Part shown: positions 1 through 9,717 of the stretch, one piece after another
Layout: every line of letters starts with the position of its first letter
Position numbering within the stretch: position 1 is the stretch's first letter
Origin: Corynebacterium coyleae
GTDB taxonomy: Bacteria > Actinomycetota > Actinomycetes > Mycobacteriales > Mycobacteriaceae
DNA length: 64,000 nt
Assembly: GCF_030408635.1 (NCBI RefSeq)
Contig: NZ_CP047198.1
Location: 682,001 to 746,000, forward strand
Direction: 5' to 3'
Position numbers and translations under genes: made by a program
Notes under the pieces: model-generated
The model's input: the letters and a program-made list of their open reading frames with translations, nothing else
Database searches by the model: none
Told to the model about the DNA's origin: nothing

Positions 1-199
1 TGATGTCCACGGTATCGTCATCCCAGACCGTAATGTTGCCCAAGCCGGTTGCCGCGAGCGTCTGCATGACAGGGCAGCCGAGGCCACCGGCGCCAATGAC
101 CAGCACGCGCGCGTTGTGCAGGCGTTCCTGCTGTGCCGGGCCGAAGCCGGGCAGGTTCATCTGGCGCGCGGTGCGCTTGAGTTCGTTTTCCGGCAGCAC
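1..199 (-). CDS. thiF: ThiF/MoeB-type adenylyltransferase, N-terminal part (cut by window edge)
   Basis: Only the first 66 residues are in the window; the gene runs off the left edge. The GTG at 199 lies 4 bases after the thiG stop, so it is the last visible gene of the thiamin operon. The visible part has the E1-like start (ELKRTARQMNLPGFGPAQQERL) and then the nucleotide-binding loop VIGAGGLGCPV at about residues 34-44, followed by VWDDDTVDI. Family members adenylate the C-terminal Gly-Gly of ThiS (or MoaD) so that sulfur can be transferred. The position next to thiS-thiG supports ThiF rather than MoeB, but the C-terminus that would show a rhodanese domain is not visible. Confidence 0.85.
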   Translation of the reverse strand, partial: MLPENELKRTARQMNLPGFGPAQQERLHNARVLVIGAGGLGCPVMQTLAATGLGNITVWDDDTVDI

Positions 200-203
200 G
201 GCC

Positions 204-1173
<970 letters not shown>

Positions 1174-1183
<10 letters not shown>

Positions 1184-2235
1184 TCGTGCCTCCTCGGGTC
1201 ACATGCGGATAAGTTTATGAATGGCTCTTGCTTTTCGACGACCCCAGCACCACACCGAGCCCCCAACGCCGCCAACAGAATCCCGTGCCGGAAGTAACCG
1301 GTGGACACCACGGTGCGCTCGTTAATACGACCGATGTACGGCAAATCATCCGGCGTGCCCGGGCGCGCACCGGCGCCGGCCTCGAGGAAATCGCACTCCT
1401 CAACCGCCGGCACCACCTCAATCGCATCCCGCAGCAGCTGGTGAACGCCCTGCACCTGGGGCTGGTTGCGGCCGTCCTCGCGCGTAGTCGCGCCGATAGT
1501 CAGCGTGTGGTCCTCGCGCGGAATCAGGTAGATCGGGCGGTCCTCCACAAACCCGCGCACCACATGGTTCAGCAGCGGGTACTGATGGTCCGGCACACGC
1601 ACGTGCAGCACGTCGCCGTACACCGGGCGCAGATCCAGAAACGGCACAAGGTCACGAGCACCCAGACCATTAGCGACGACCACCTGATCCCCGTCCAACT
1701 GCTCCACGTTGTCCACTCGCTTGGCCTTGAAGGTCACCCCGGCATTCGCGCAGGCATCCATGAGCGCCTTGGTAAACAAGCGCGGCTGCACCTGGTGGTC
1801 ACCTGCAATCCGCACCGCGCCGTGAATGGCAGGGGAGAGCGCCGGCTCAAGACCGCGCGCCTGCCGAGTGGTGACCTTCTCCACCGCCATGCCGTGCTTT
1901 TCCTGGTACTCACTGAGTTCCGTCAGGTGCGTCTTGTCCGCAACATCGCGCGCGACCACCAGCGTGCCCTCCGTGCGATAGCCCGTGGGCAAATCCGAGT
2001 ACTTCGCGGTGAGCTTGATCAGATCCGGGTAGAGCGCCGCAGACGCCGCCATCAGCGGAAAGAGCGGGTCTTGCTTATAGACGACTTCAGCGGTAGGAGC
2101 GAGCATCCCACCCGCATAATGCGACGCCCCCGACACCGGCGCCGGGTCGTACACCGTGACCGCATGGCCGCGATCCGCCAACGTAAGCGCAGTGGACAGA
2201 CCGATGATGCCAGCACCGACAACCGAGATATTCAC
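1174..2235 (-). CDS. thiO: glycine oxidase ThiO (FAD-dependent)
   Basis: 353 aa DAO-family flavoprotein. The N-terminal FAD dinucleotide-binding fold is clear (VVGAGIIGLSTALTLADRGHAV, residues 5-26, with the acidic end of beta2 in VYDPAP). The C-terminal part has GARPGTPDDLPYIG and TGYFRHGILLAA, typical of ThiO/DAO enzymes that hold the FAD with a second glycine-rich segment. In Gram-positive bacteria ThiO oxidises glycine to the iminoacetate consumed by ThiG, in place of ThiH. Placement between thiE and thiS fits. It overlaps thiS by 10 bases and starts 5 bases after thiE. Confidence 0.93.
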
Positions 2236-2240
2236 AGCGA

Positions 2241-2927
2241 TCAGGGTAGCGCTTTTGCCCGGTCCGTTTGGCCCCTTTCAAACTCCGCGACCACGCGCTC
2301 GCAATAGTCCTGGGAATTATCGGCGTGCATGATGCCGCGAACAATGGCCAACCCGTCCACGCCGGCAAGCGCCAGGTGGTACGCGTCATCCACCGTCACG
2401 TCCCCGATGGCCACCAGCGGCACCTGGGCAGCCGCCACCAGGGGCGGGTAGCCGCCGAAGCCTAGGGGAGGCCGGCCCGAGTCCTTCGTCGGTGTGTCGC
2501 GGAAAGGCCCGCAGCCGATGTAATCGATCACGTCTTTGTACGCGTTCGCGGCCTGAACCAGCTCCATCGTGCCCGTGGTCAGGCCGATGATCGCGTCCGG
2601 GCCCAGCAGGTCGCGCGCTACCTTAACGTCCAGGTCGTCTTGGCCCACGTGCACGCCAGCGATGCCGTGGTCGCGCAGTGCTAAGGCGACGTCGACGCGG
2701 TCGTCGATAAGCACCTGCGTCTTCGGGTTCACCTCGTGCACGGCCTCGGCCACATCGCGGGCAAGGTTGTACAGGTCGCGCGCACTAATCGGCTTTGAGC
2801 GCACCTGCACCACCCCGGCGCCACCAGCCGCGGCGGCGCGGGCGCGCTCCACAATGTCGTCACCCTGGCCGGTGACAAAGTAACAGCGCAAATCGAGTTC
2901 GGGTTTGCCCATAAGCTGCGAATCCAT
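2241..2927 (-). CDS. thiE: thiamine-phosphate synthase ThiE
   Basis: 228 aa. It joins the pyrimidine (HMP-PP) and thiazole phosphate moieties into thiamin phosphate. Visible family features: RCYFVTGQG at the N-terminus, VQVRSKPISARDL (the QLR/K substrate loop), LIDDRVDVALALRDHGIAGVHVGQDDL, the phosphate loop IGCGPFRDTPTKD, and VAIGDVTVDDA. The start is ATG at 2927 with AGGG 8 bases upstream; a GTG at 2936 is in frame but has no room for a ribosome site. It begins 19 bases after the CDF gene stop. No TPP-riboswitch motif (CTGAGA or the GAACCTG...CCAGCG core) is visible ahead of it, unlike thiC. Confidence 0.95.
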   Translation of the reverse strand: MDSQLMGKPELDLRCYFVTGQGDDIVERARAAAAGGAGVVQVRSKPISARDLYNLARDVAEAVHEVNPKTQVLIDDRVDVALALRDHGIAGVHVGQDDLDVKVARDLLGPDAIIGLTTGTMELVQAANAYKDVIDYIGCGPFRDTPTKDSGRPPLGFGGYPPLVAAAQVPLVAIGDVTVDDAYHLALAGVDGLAIVRGIMHADNSQDYCERVVAEFERGQTDRAKALP

Positions 2928-2946
2928 GCACAACACCCTATGCGGT

Positions 2947-3882
2947 TTAGATCTGCAGCGGGCCGGTACGCGTCGGATGGCCTAGTGGCTCGATGTGCAC
3001 GATCGTCTCCGCGCCACCAAGCGCGGCGGCGATACCTTCCTCCACCGCATCCGCGTGATCGTGGGAGTGATCCACCGTCCACGCGCCGGGCACCTGCATG
3101 ACCAAGTTGACCAAGCGGTCGCGGCCAGCCTCCGCCGTACGCACGGACGTGAACGTCACGCCGTTGTCCTTGGCGTAGGCGTCCAGGAAGTTCTGGACAA
3201 CCTCCTGCTCATCCTCGGGCAGCGTGTGCGACAACAACCCCAGGATCGCACCCTTGAGCAACGTGTAGCCGGTGAACAAGATGTTCAGACCAACCAGCAG
3301 CGCCACAATCGGGTCGAGCGGCTGCCAGCCAGTCAGCCACACCAGGGCCATGCCCACGATGACACCCACCGTGGTCCACACGTCCGTGAGCAAGTGGTGC
3401 CCGTCCGCGTTCAGGGTGGTGGAGCGGTACTTCTTACCCGCACGGATGAGCGCGACACCCACGCCGAGGTTCAACAGCGTGGCCACGATAGAGAACGCCA
3501 GGCCGATGCCGAGCTGCTGCACCGGTACCGGGTTGATCAGGCGATCCACCGCCGTATAAATGATCACCATAGAGGCGATCAGGATGAGTGTGCCCTCCAC
3601 CTGGGCGGAGAAGTACTCGGCGCGGGAGTGGCCGAAGTTGTGGTTGTCGTCCGCCGGCTTGGCTGAAAGCTTCAGCGCCCACAGGCCCACGGCGGCTGCG
3701 ACGAGGTTGATCCCGGACTCCAACGCGTCCGATAAGAAACCCACAGAACCCGTCACCCACGCCGCGGTTGCCTTCAGCACAATCGTGACAATGGCAGCGC
3801 CGATGGAGAGCCACATGAAGCGCTCTAAAAGTTTTTGTTCATCAACAGCTGCCCTGGTAGGGGCGGGTTCTTGGGTATTCAT
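2947..3882 (-). CDS. cation diffusion facilitator (CDF) family metal exporter
   Basis: 311 aa integral membrane protein with six predicted helices. CDF signatures: GSVGFLSDALESGINL in TM2 with the aspartate metal ligand, NHNFGHSRAEYFSA between TM2 and TM3, and LNADGHHLLTDVWTT in TM5 carrying the second ligand pair. The soluble C-terminal domain has the histidine run DHSHDHAD and HIEPLGH. CDF proteins export divalent cations (Zn, Fe, Mn, Co) against protons; the metal cannot be read from the sequence. It lies directly before thiE on the same strand and may lead that operon. It is divergent from the BCCT gene across 80 bases. No clear ribosome site precedes ATG 3882. Confidence 0.9.
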   Translation of the reverse strand: MNTQEPAPTRAAVDEQKLLERFMWLSIGAAIVTIVLKATAAWVTGSVGFLSDALESGINLVAAAVGLWALKLSAKPADDNHNFGHSRAEYFSAQVEGTLILIASMVIIYTAVDRLINPVPVQQLGIGLAFSIVATLLNLGVGVALIRAGKKYRSTTLNADGHHLLTDVWTTVGVIVGMALVWLTGWQPLDPIVALLVGLNILFTGYTLLKGAILGLLSHTLPEDEQEVVQNFLDAYAKDNGVTFTSVRTAEAGRDRLVNLVMQVPGAWTVDHSHDHADAVEEGIAAALGGAETIVHIEPLGHPTRTGPLQI

Positions 3883-3962
3883 AGCGGGACGAATCGTAGC
3901 ACTTAAGTACGCTGGTTGCCCACGTTAATGCAGTTGTTTCCCACAAGTTAGGAACACCCCTT

Positions 3963-5699
3963 ATGGCGCGACCACGCCGTCTCCACTCAGACCCCTTGAT
4001 TTTCTTCTCCGCCTTGGGGTTCATCCTCGTCTTCGTCGCGGGAACGATCGCGTTCGGCGACACCGCCCGCGAGTCCTACGCCGCCGTCTCCGGCTGGCTG
4101 ATGGACCACTTCACCTGGCTCTACGTCGGCGGTATCTCTGCCACGCTGGTCTTTTTGATCTGCGTGTTCGTCTCCCGCTACGGCAACCTGCGGCTTGGCG
4201 ACGACGACGATGAACCCGAATACTCATACCCCGTCTGGTTCGGCATGCTCTTTGCCGCCGGCATGGGCGCAACGCTGCTGTTCTGGGGTGCTGCCGAGCC
4301 GCTGAACCACGCCTTCAACCCGCCACGTGGCGGCTACGAATCCATGAGCCGCGACGCGATCATCCAGGCGTTCGAGTTCACCTACTACCACTTCGGCATC
4401 CACATGTGGGTCATTTTCACGTTGCCTGGTCTGGCGGTGGGGTACTTCGTCTATAAGCGCAAAATGCCCGCGCGAATGTCCTCCATGTTCGCGCCACTGC
4501 TCGGCCGCCGCGTGTACGAAGCGCCCGGCAAACTTCTCGACGCCCTGGGCATCATCGGCACCGTCTTCGGCCTCGCCGTCTCCGTCGGCCTGGGCGTACT
4601 GCAGATTTCCGCCGGCATGAACATCCTCTGGGACGTGCCCCTGGTCACCCCGGTGCAGATCGCGATCATCTGCGGCATCACCATCGCCGCCTCCATCTCC
4701 GTGGCAACCGGCCTGGACAAAGGCGTGAAAATCCTGTCCAACCTCAACATCGCCGGCACCATTGCCCTGATGCTCTTCGTGCTGCTCACCGGCCCCACCC
4801 TGAAACTGCTCGGCCAGATCACCGAATCCTTCGGCATCTACGCCCAATCCCTGCCCGAGCTGATGTTCTGGGTCGACTCCTACAACGACAATCCCGGCTG
4901 GCACGCCACCTGGACCGCCTTCTACTGGGCGTGGACCATCTGTTGGTCGCCATTCGTGGGCATGTTCTTCGCCCGCATCTCCCGCGGCCGCACCGTCCGC
5001 GAATTCATCGGCGGCACCCTGCTGCTGCCCACGGCGTTCGACCTGGTGTGGTTTTCCATCTTCGGTCGCGCAGCCATCGACATGGAAGAACGCAACCCCG
5101 GCGTGTTGACCAAACCCGTGGTGGAAGACGGCGACACCCCACAAGCACTGTTCACCCTGCTTGCGGACTACCCCCTGTACACCATCACCGGCACCGTCGC
5201 CCTGATCGTGATCGTGTTCTACTTCGTCACATCCATGGACTCCGCCGCCCTGGTGATGGACATGTTCGCCTCCGGCGAGGAAAACAAATCACCCACCTAC
5301 TACCGCGTCGGCTGGGTGGTCGCCGTCGGCCTGGTCACCGGCGCGCTGCTGTTTATCAACGACTCCGGCATCAACGCCCTCCAACAAGTCGTGATCATCA
5401 TCGCCCTGCCGTTCTTCTTCATGTACTTCGTCATGATGTACTCCCTGATCAAGGCCATGAGCGACGACTCCGCCGCCGCCCGCAAGACCCGCTCCCGCAC
5501 CTGGGAGAAGACCGACACCGCAGAGAAACTCGAAGAAGGCGAAAACAAACCCGCGCCGGGCTACGACGCGCAAGGCAACGAGGTGGAGCGCCCCGAACTC
5601 GAATACGACGCCGAGGACGATTCCTGGAAGTTCCCCGAAGGCTTCAAACTCGAGCGCGGCGACCGCGACACTATTGTCGACGAACGCCGCCAGGACTAG
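3963..5699 (+). CDS. BCCT-family betaine/carnitine/choline transporter
   Basis: 578 aa secondary transporter with about twelve membrane helices. BCCT landmarks: GMLFAAGMGATLLFWGAAEP (the glycine-rich unwound TM3 and the AEP motif), WTAFYWAWTICWSPFVG followed by MFFARISRGRTVREFI (the tryptophan-rich TM8 substrate box and conserved loop), and FVTSMDSAALVMDM in TM10. These resemble C. glutamicum BetP/LcoP-type osmoprotectant carriers. The last 75 or so residues form a long, highly charged, mostly acidic cytoplasmic tail; in BetP the C-tail senses osmotic stress, but that tail is basic, so the role here is open. ATG 3963 has an AGGA upstream. Confidence 0.92.
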   Translation: MARPRRLHSDPLIFFSALGFILVFVAGTIAFGDTARESYAAVSGWLMDHFTWLYVGGISATLVFLICVFVSRYGNLRLGDDDDEPEYSYPVWFGMLFAAGMGATLLFWGAAEPLNHAFNPPRGGYESMSRDAIIQAFEFTYYHFGIHMWVIFTLPGLAVGYFVYKRKMPARMSSMFAPLLGRRVYEAPGKLLDALGIIGTVFGLAVSVGLGVLQISAGMNILWDVPLVTPVQIAIICGITIAASISVATGLDKGVKILSNLNIAGTIALMLFVLLTGPTLKLLGQITESFGIYAQSLPELMFWVDSYNDNPGWHATWTAFYWAWTICWSPFVGMFFARISRGRTVREFIGGTLLLPTAFDLVWFSIFGRAAIDMEERNPGVLTKPVVEDGDTPQALFTLLADYPLYTITGTVALIVIVFYFVTSMDSAALVMDMFASGEENKSPTYYRVGWVVAVGLVTGALLFINDSGINALQQVVIIIALPFFFMYFVMMYSLIKAMSDDSAAARKTRSRTWEKTDTAEKLEEGENKPAPGYDAQGNEVERPELEYDAEDDSWKFPEGFKLERGDRDTIVDERRQD

Positions 5700-5719
5700 C
5701 GCTTGGCCTAGCGCCAGAA

Positions 5720-6154
5720 CTAGCGCTTGATCCGCATCTTGCGGTGGGGAACTCCTGTATCCAGGAATTCCTCACCCTCGGCCACCAGCCCGAACTGCTC
5801 GTAGTAGCCGACAAGGCCGGCCTGCGCCTCGATGACCAAATCCCCGGGGAAGCGCTCCGTGTACTCGATACCCGCGCGCACGATCTCCGGGCCAAGGCCA
5901 GAGCCGCGGTGGTCGGGGTGGACCACGAAACGCCCAAAGCGCGATCCCGTCTCGGTGGGGAAGACGCGGGCGCAGCCGGCGAGGGTGTCGTCGTCAAGCA
6001 AAGCAAGAATGTGCTTCGTTTCGGGGTTGGAGTCCTGATCATCGATCTCCGCGTACGGGCACTGCTGCTCCGCCACGAACGTATCCACCCGCAACTTGTA
6101 CAACTGGTGGACCTGACGCGGCGTCATCTCATCCAGCGATAGAAACCTGATCAT
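5720..6154 (-). CDS. GNAT family N-acetyltransferase, ElaA-like
   Basis: 144 aa. The start MIRFLSLDEMTPRQVHQLYKL followed by RVDTFVAEQQCPYAEIDDQD is the ElaA-like opening. The acetyl-CoA pyrophosphate loop is FGRFVVHPDHRGSGLGPEI (R/Q-x-x-G-x-G/A form). The C-terminal GYYEQFGLVAEGEEFLDTGVPH is typical of motif B of GNATs. The substrate is unknown. The start codon lies 26 bases inside the end of the upstream DUF418 gene, so the two are likely cotranscribed and translationally coupled. Confidence 0.88.
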   Translation of the reverse strand: MIRFLSLDEMTPRQVHQLYKLRVDTFVAEQQCPYAEIDDQDSNPETKHILALLDDDTLAGCARVFPTETGSRFGRFVVHPDHRGSGLGPEIVRAGIEYTERFPGDLVIEAQAGLVGYYEQFGLVAEGEEFLDTGVPHRKMRIKR

Positions 6155-7424
6155 TCTTCGGCTCAATCCTTCCTGTCTTGCCATACGAGAGGTGGCGGTG
6201 CGCCCACTCAAACGGACCCTGCTTGCCGGCGCGCTCCAGCAGCACCGCGAGCGCCAGCGTGATCGCCCACACCAGCAGGCCAATGCCTAGCTTGCCGGTC
6301 ACCGTGGTGTCCAGACCGATACCCAGAAACGCCGGGGTGCACAGCAAGATGAACAGCACCGACTGCGCCAGATACCCCGACATGGAACGCTTACCCAACG
6401 CCACGAACGCCCGCGCCCACCCCGGCACGTCGTTGTTCAGCCGGTGCGTGGCCAACGCAAGTGCCGCCAGGATGCCCGGGCCCGTGAGGTAGCCCAGCGC
6501 CTGGTTCAGGATGAACAGCGGCAGCTCCCACTGTGCCGGCAGCACACCCGCGGCCGCCAAACCCCACGGCAGGCCGATGCCGACGATGATCACCGCGGCG
6601 ATAACGGTCCAGGTGATGAGGGTTTTGCGGTGCGTGGTGACGTCGACAAGCACCCGCTCCCGCGCCCACACAAACCCAATAATCGCCAACGCCCACAACT
6701 GCACCACAGCAAACGGCTGCATGGCCAACATGCCCACCGCCATCTGCAGGTTTGAGGAGAAATATGCCGCTGGCGTATCAAACGTGATCGTCGGATCCGG
6801 CTGTATGATCGCCTCCGAAGAATTGAAGAAAAACGCCGAGACGCCACCTAACACCCCGAACGTGGTGAACAGGCCCAGAATCGAATACGCCACAATGCGC
6901 AACGTCTTCGTCGACCACGACAACCCCCACGCCAACAAGATGCCCACCAGGCCATACGTGAGCATGATGTCGCCATAAAACAGGCCAAGCATGTGCGCCA
7001 GGCCAAACAATGCGAGCACTGCGTATCGACGAACCAACACCCGCCGCGCATCCTTCAACGGATAGTGCTTGCGGTAGAGACTGGCCGCCACCAGACCGAA
7101 GCCAAACCCCAACAGGGTGGAGAACATCGGCAGCCCGCGCACGTGAATAAACATCGCCGCGAACACAGCGCTGACCTGGTCGATGATGCTGTCCGGGCGC
7201 ACGCCACCGACCGACCAGCCCGCACGCGACTGATCCTCCGACCAATCATTCGTGATCCACGTCTGCGCCACATTGGCCATCGCGATGCCAAGCAGTGCGG
7301 TGCCGCGCGCCAGGTCAGGCACGATCAGGCGCTGCTTTTGGGTTTGCGCCGGTTGCTGAGGTTGCGCCGGTTGCTGAGGTTGCGCGGGTTGCTGGTTCGG
7401 GTGCGGGGTCGCATGCGAATTCAT
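6129..7424 (-). CDS. DUF418 family membrane protein
   Basis: 431 aa polytopic membrane protein with about ten hydrophobic segments. LIVPDLARGTALLGIAMANV at about residue 33 and the C-terminal KRSMSGYLAQSVLFILL match the DUF418/YeiB class, which are predicted transporters of unknown substrate. The start is ATG 7424 (MNSHATPHP). The cytosolic N-terminus carries a short tandem repeat of QQPAQP (about three units), encoded by a small DNA repeat near 7338-7390. It precedes and overlaps the GNAT gene by 26 bases. Confidence 0.85.
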   Translation of the reverse strand: MNSHATPHPNQQPAQPQQPAQPQQPAQTQKQRLIVPDLARGTALLGIAMANVAQTWITNDWSEDQSRAGWSVGGVRPDSIIDQVSAVFAAMFIHVRGLPMFSTLLGFGFGLVAASLYRKHYPLKDARRVLVRRYAVLALFGLAHMLGLFYGDIMLTYGLVGILLAWGLSWSTKTLRIVAYSILGLFTTFGVLGGVSAFFFNSSEAIIQPDPTITFDTPAAYFSSNLQMAVGMLAMQPFAVVQLWALAIIGFVWARERVLVDVTTHRKTLITWTVIAAVIIVGIGLPWGLAAAGVLPAQWELPLFILNQALGYLTGPGILAALALATHRLNNDVPGWARAFVALGKRSMSGYLAQSVLFILLCTPAFLGIGLDTTVTGKLGIGLLVWAITLALAVLLERAGKQGPFEWAHRHLSYGKTGRIEPKNDQVSIAG

Positions 7425-7459
7425 GCGGCTCAACCTACACGGCTACCGCGACATGTTCG

Positions 7460-8674
7460 CTACGGCATCAGCCACGGCGACACCGCCGCCAAGATCGTGC
7501 GCGTCGAATGATCCAGCACCGGGTCCAGATCCGGCGCGAACAGCGGCGAGTGGTTTGCCGGGGCGCCCTCCATTTCCTTCTTGCTGCCTACCGCCCAGTA
7601 GAAGTACGGCACGCCCCAGGCTTCGGCGATGGTGGGGAAGTCCTCCGAACCCGACAACCGGCCGAAGTTGCCCGCGCGCTTACCAAACTGCTCGCGGAAC
7701 ACCGCCATGACCTTCTCCGTCGGCTCCTCGTGGTTACTAAACACCGGCGCGCCGCCGATGACCTCGAAGGTGGGCTCCCGGTCACAACCCGCAATGGCGC
7801 ATTCTCCTTGGACGATGCGCTTGATGTCGCCGTTAAGCTTGTCCGAAACTTCCTGAGTAAACGCGCGCGTAGACACCTTGAGCTCCACTGAATCCGGGAT
7901 GGTGTTCGGCGAATCGCCGCCGTGGACCGCGCCGACCGTGACCACGCCCATCTCCTGCGGATCGATGTTTCGAGAGATGATCGTCTGCAGGCTCATGATC
8001 ACCTTCGCCGCAAGCACCACCGGGTCGATGCCATGCTGCGGCATCGAACCATGCGAGCCGCGGCCGAAGATCGTGATCTTGGTCTGCACGCACGTGGAAA
8101 ACACCGGGCCGGACAGCGCGCCGACGCCGTAATCGTCGATCCACGGGCCGACATGCTGGCCCAACACCACATCTGGCTTTACGATCTTCTCCGCCAAACC
8201 CGCCTGCGCCATATCCACCGCGCCCGCGCCGGTTTCCTCGCCCGGCTGGAACAGGGCGATAAACGTGCCCGACCACAGGTCCTTGTGCTGCGCCAACGCC
8301 TCCGCCGCACCCAACAGAGCAGTCGTGTGCATGTCGTGGCCACACGCATGCATCCGGTTCAGCGCGGGGTCCGCCGAGTACTCCAGGCCGGTCGCCTCGC
8401 TGATCGGCAGGGCATCGAAATCCGCGCGGAAGCACACCACCGGACCCTCGCCGTTTTTCAGCACGCCGACCTTGCCCGTCTTGCCCACCGCCGTGACGGT
8501 GTAACCGATCGCGGTGAGTACCTCCTCAATGCGTTGCGAGGTAGCAAACTCCTGCATCGACAACTCCGGGTTCTGGTGGAACCACTTGTAAAGGTCTTCG
8601 CGCTTGTCGCGTGTCTTGTCGATCGTGTCCTCGAAACCAGCGAGGCGTCCAGTGAGTTTCGGTAAGTCAGCCAT
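7460..8674 (-). CDS. M20 family amidohydrolase (hippurate hydrolase-like)
   Basis: 404 aa. Conserved M20D features: WFHQNPELSMQE near the N-terminus, FRADFDALPI, MHACGHDMHTTALLGAA (metal ligands Cys/His), FQPGEETGAGA with the catalytic Glu-Glu, and the late histidine in NHSPLF. Family members cleave N-acyl amino acids or indole-3-acetyl and hippuryl amides with a dinuclear metal centre. It has no signal peptide and is cytosolic. ATG 8674 is the natural start. It is transcribed away from the protease gene at 8807. Confidence 0.9.
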   Translation of the reverse strand: MADLPKLTGRLAGFEDTIDKTRDKREDLYKWFHQNPELSMQEFATSQRIEEVLTAIGYTVTAVGKTGKVGVLKNGEGPVVCFRADFDALPISEATGLEYSADPALNRMHACGHDMHTTALLGAAEALAQHKDLWSGTFIALFQPGEETGAGAVDMAQAGLAEKIVKPDVVLGQHVGPWIDDYGVGALSGPVFSTCVQTKITIFGRGSHGSMPQHGIDPVVLAAKVIMSLQTIISRNIDPQEMGVVTVGAVHGGDSPNTIPDSVELKVSTRAFTQEVSDKLNGDIKRIVQGECAIAGCDREPTFEVIGGAPVFSNHEEPTEKVMAVFREQFGKRAGNFGRLSGSEDFPTIAEAWGVPYFYWAVGSKKEMEGAPANHSPLFAPDLDPVLDHSTRTILAAVSPWLMP

Positions 8675-8806
8675 GCGCCTACCTTACGTGCCCTAAAGCA
8701 CCCCCGGGTGGGTCTTCGTATGGTTGAATGGTGCCAATGTTGCCCAAGTGATTACTGTGGCAAAAGTTGTCTTCACGCGCCTTCGAAACACTGATAGGGG
8801 ATAAGT

Positions 8807-9682
8807 ATGCGCCGCCTCCCATCGGCCCGCACCATTGTCGCTGCCGCCGTCTCCGCCCTCGCTCTCGTCGTCACGCCTGCTCTTAGCGCAGACGCCGCAC
8901 CCGCGATGGCACAAAACGCAGCGCCCGTCGACACCGCCGACCCCAACTACATCTGGCGCACCGACATCATCTCCAAAGCCCTCGCCGGCAAACCCGGCGC
9001 CGACCGCGTCCTCCACCGCGTCCCCGGATCCTTCCACGACGCCCCCCGCGTCCCCGCCGAAGCCGACCAAGCCCGCGCACGCGGCAACGCCCTCTACGGA
9101 CCCGGCACCCCGCTCTACGTCGGCAACACCCCCGGCTCCGAATTCATGTGCACCACCACCGTCGCCGGCTACAACGATCGCGGCCAAAAAGTCGCCCTCA
9201 CCGCCGGCCACTGCGGCAACGTTGGCGACAAGGTCAAATCCGCCGACGCACCCCAACTCGGCACCACCGGCACAATCACCCAGGTAGACAAACAAAAAGA
9301 CTTCGCCGTGATCACCCTGGACAAAAACACCGAAGTCACCCGCTCCTACGACGGCATCACCGCCAACCACGTCGGCGGCGCCCCCGTCCGCCCCGGCGGC
9401 ACCGTGTGCAAGAAAGGCGTCGCCTCCGGCTACACCTGCGCACCCACTTTCACCGACTGGGACACCCACAACGTCAACCACGTCTGTGCCATGCAAGGCG
9501 ACTCCGGCGCCCCACTCATGGTCGGCGACCGCGTCATCGCCATGGTCAACGGCGGCACCTGGCGCGCGCCATTCGACATCGCGTGCCACAGCCCGCTGCA
9601 AGGCCCGATCCACGCGCCGACCGCCTCCGCGCGCCTGGACTCGGTCCTGCCGTCCGTGAATGGTGGGTTCCGCCTCCCGTAG
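8807..9682 (+). CDS. secreted trypsin-like serine protease
   Basis: 291 aa. A Sec signal peptide with basic MRRLPSAR, a hydrophobic core to about residue 25 and cleavage near ADAAPA is followed by a long linker and a chymotrypsin-fold domain. The catalytic triad is readable: His in ALTAGHC, Asp in KDFAVITLD, Ser in MQGDSGAP. Cysteines in CTTTVAG/AGHC and VCKKG/YTC suggest disulfides formed outside the cell. Third codon positions are strongly C/A-biased. The start ATG 8807 has an upstream GGGGAT element. The substrate is unknown. Confidence 0.9.
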   Translation: MRRLPSARTIVAAAVSALALVVTPALSADAAPAMAQNAAPVDTADPNYIWRTDIISKALAGKPGADRVLHRVPGSFHDAPRVPAEADQARARGNALYGPGTPLYVGNTPGSEFMCTTTVAGYNDRGQKVALTAGHCGNVGDKVKSADAPQLGTTGTITQVDKQKDFAVITLDKNTEVTRSYDGITANHVGGAPVRPGGTVCKKGVASGYTCAPTFTDWDTHNVNHVCAMQGDSGAPLMVGDRVIAMVNGGTWRAPFDIACHSPLQGPIHAPTASARLDSVLPSVNGGFRLP

Positions 9683-9717
9683 GGGGCGGGGTCGCGCAGG
9701 GGAGGCGCGGGCGACGG

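Noticed and set aside
1228-2307. Long + strand reading frame opposite thiO
   Set aside because: It is the antisense of thiO: the composition is Arg/His-rich, with no recognisable motif and no ribosome site. The minus strand has a full enzyme.
2236-3000. TPP riboswitch ahead of the thiE operon
   Set aside because: No CUGAGA box or GAACCTG...CCAGCG core in either the gap or the start of the CDF gene.
4224-5144. 306-codon minus-strand frame inside the BCCT gene
   Set aside because: Antisense artefact of a GC-rich gene; repetitive Gly/His/Val text with no domain.
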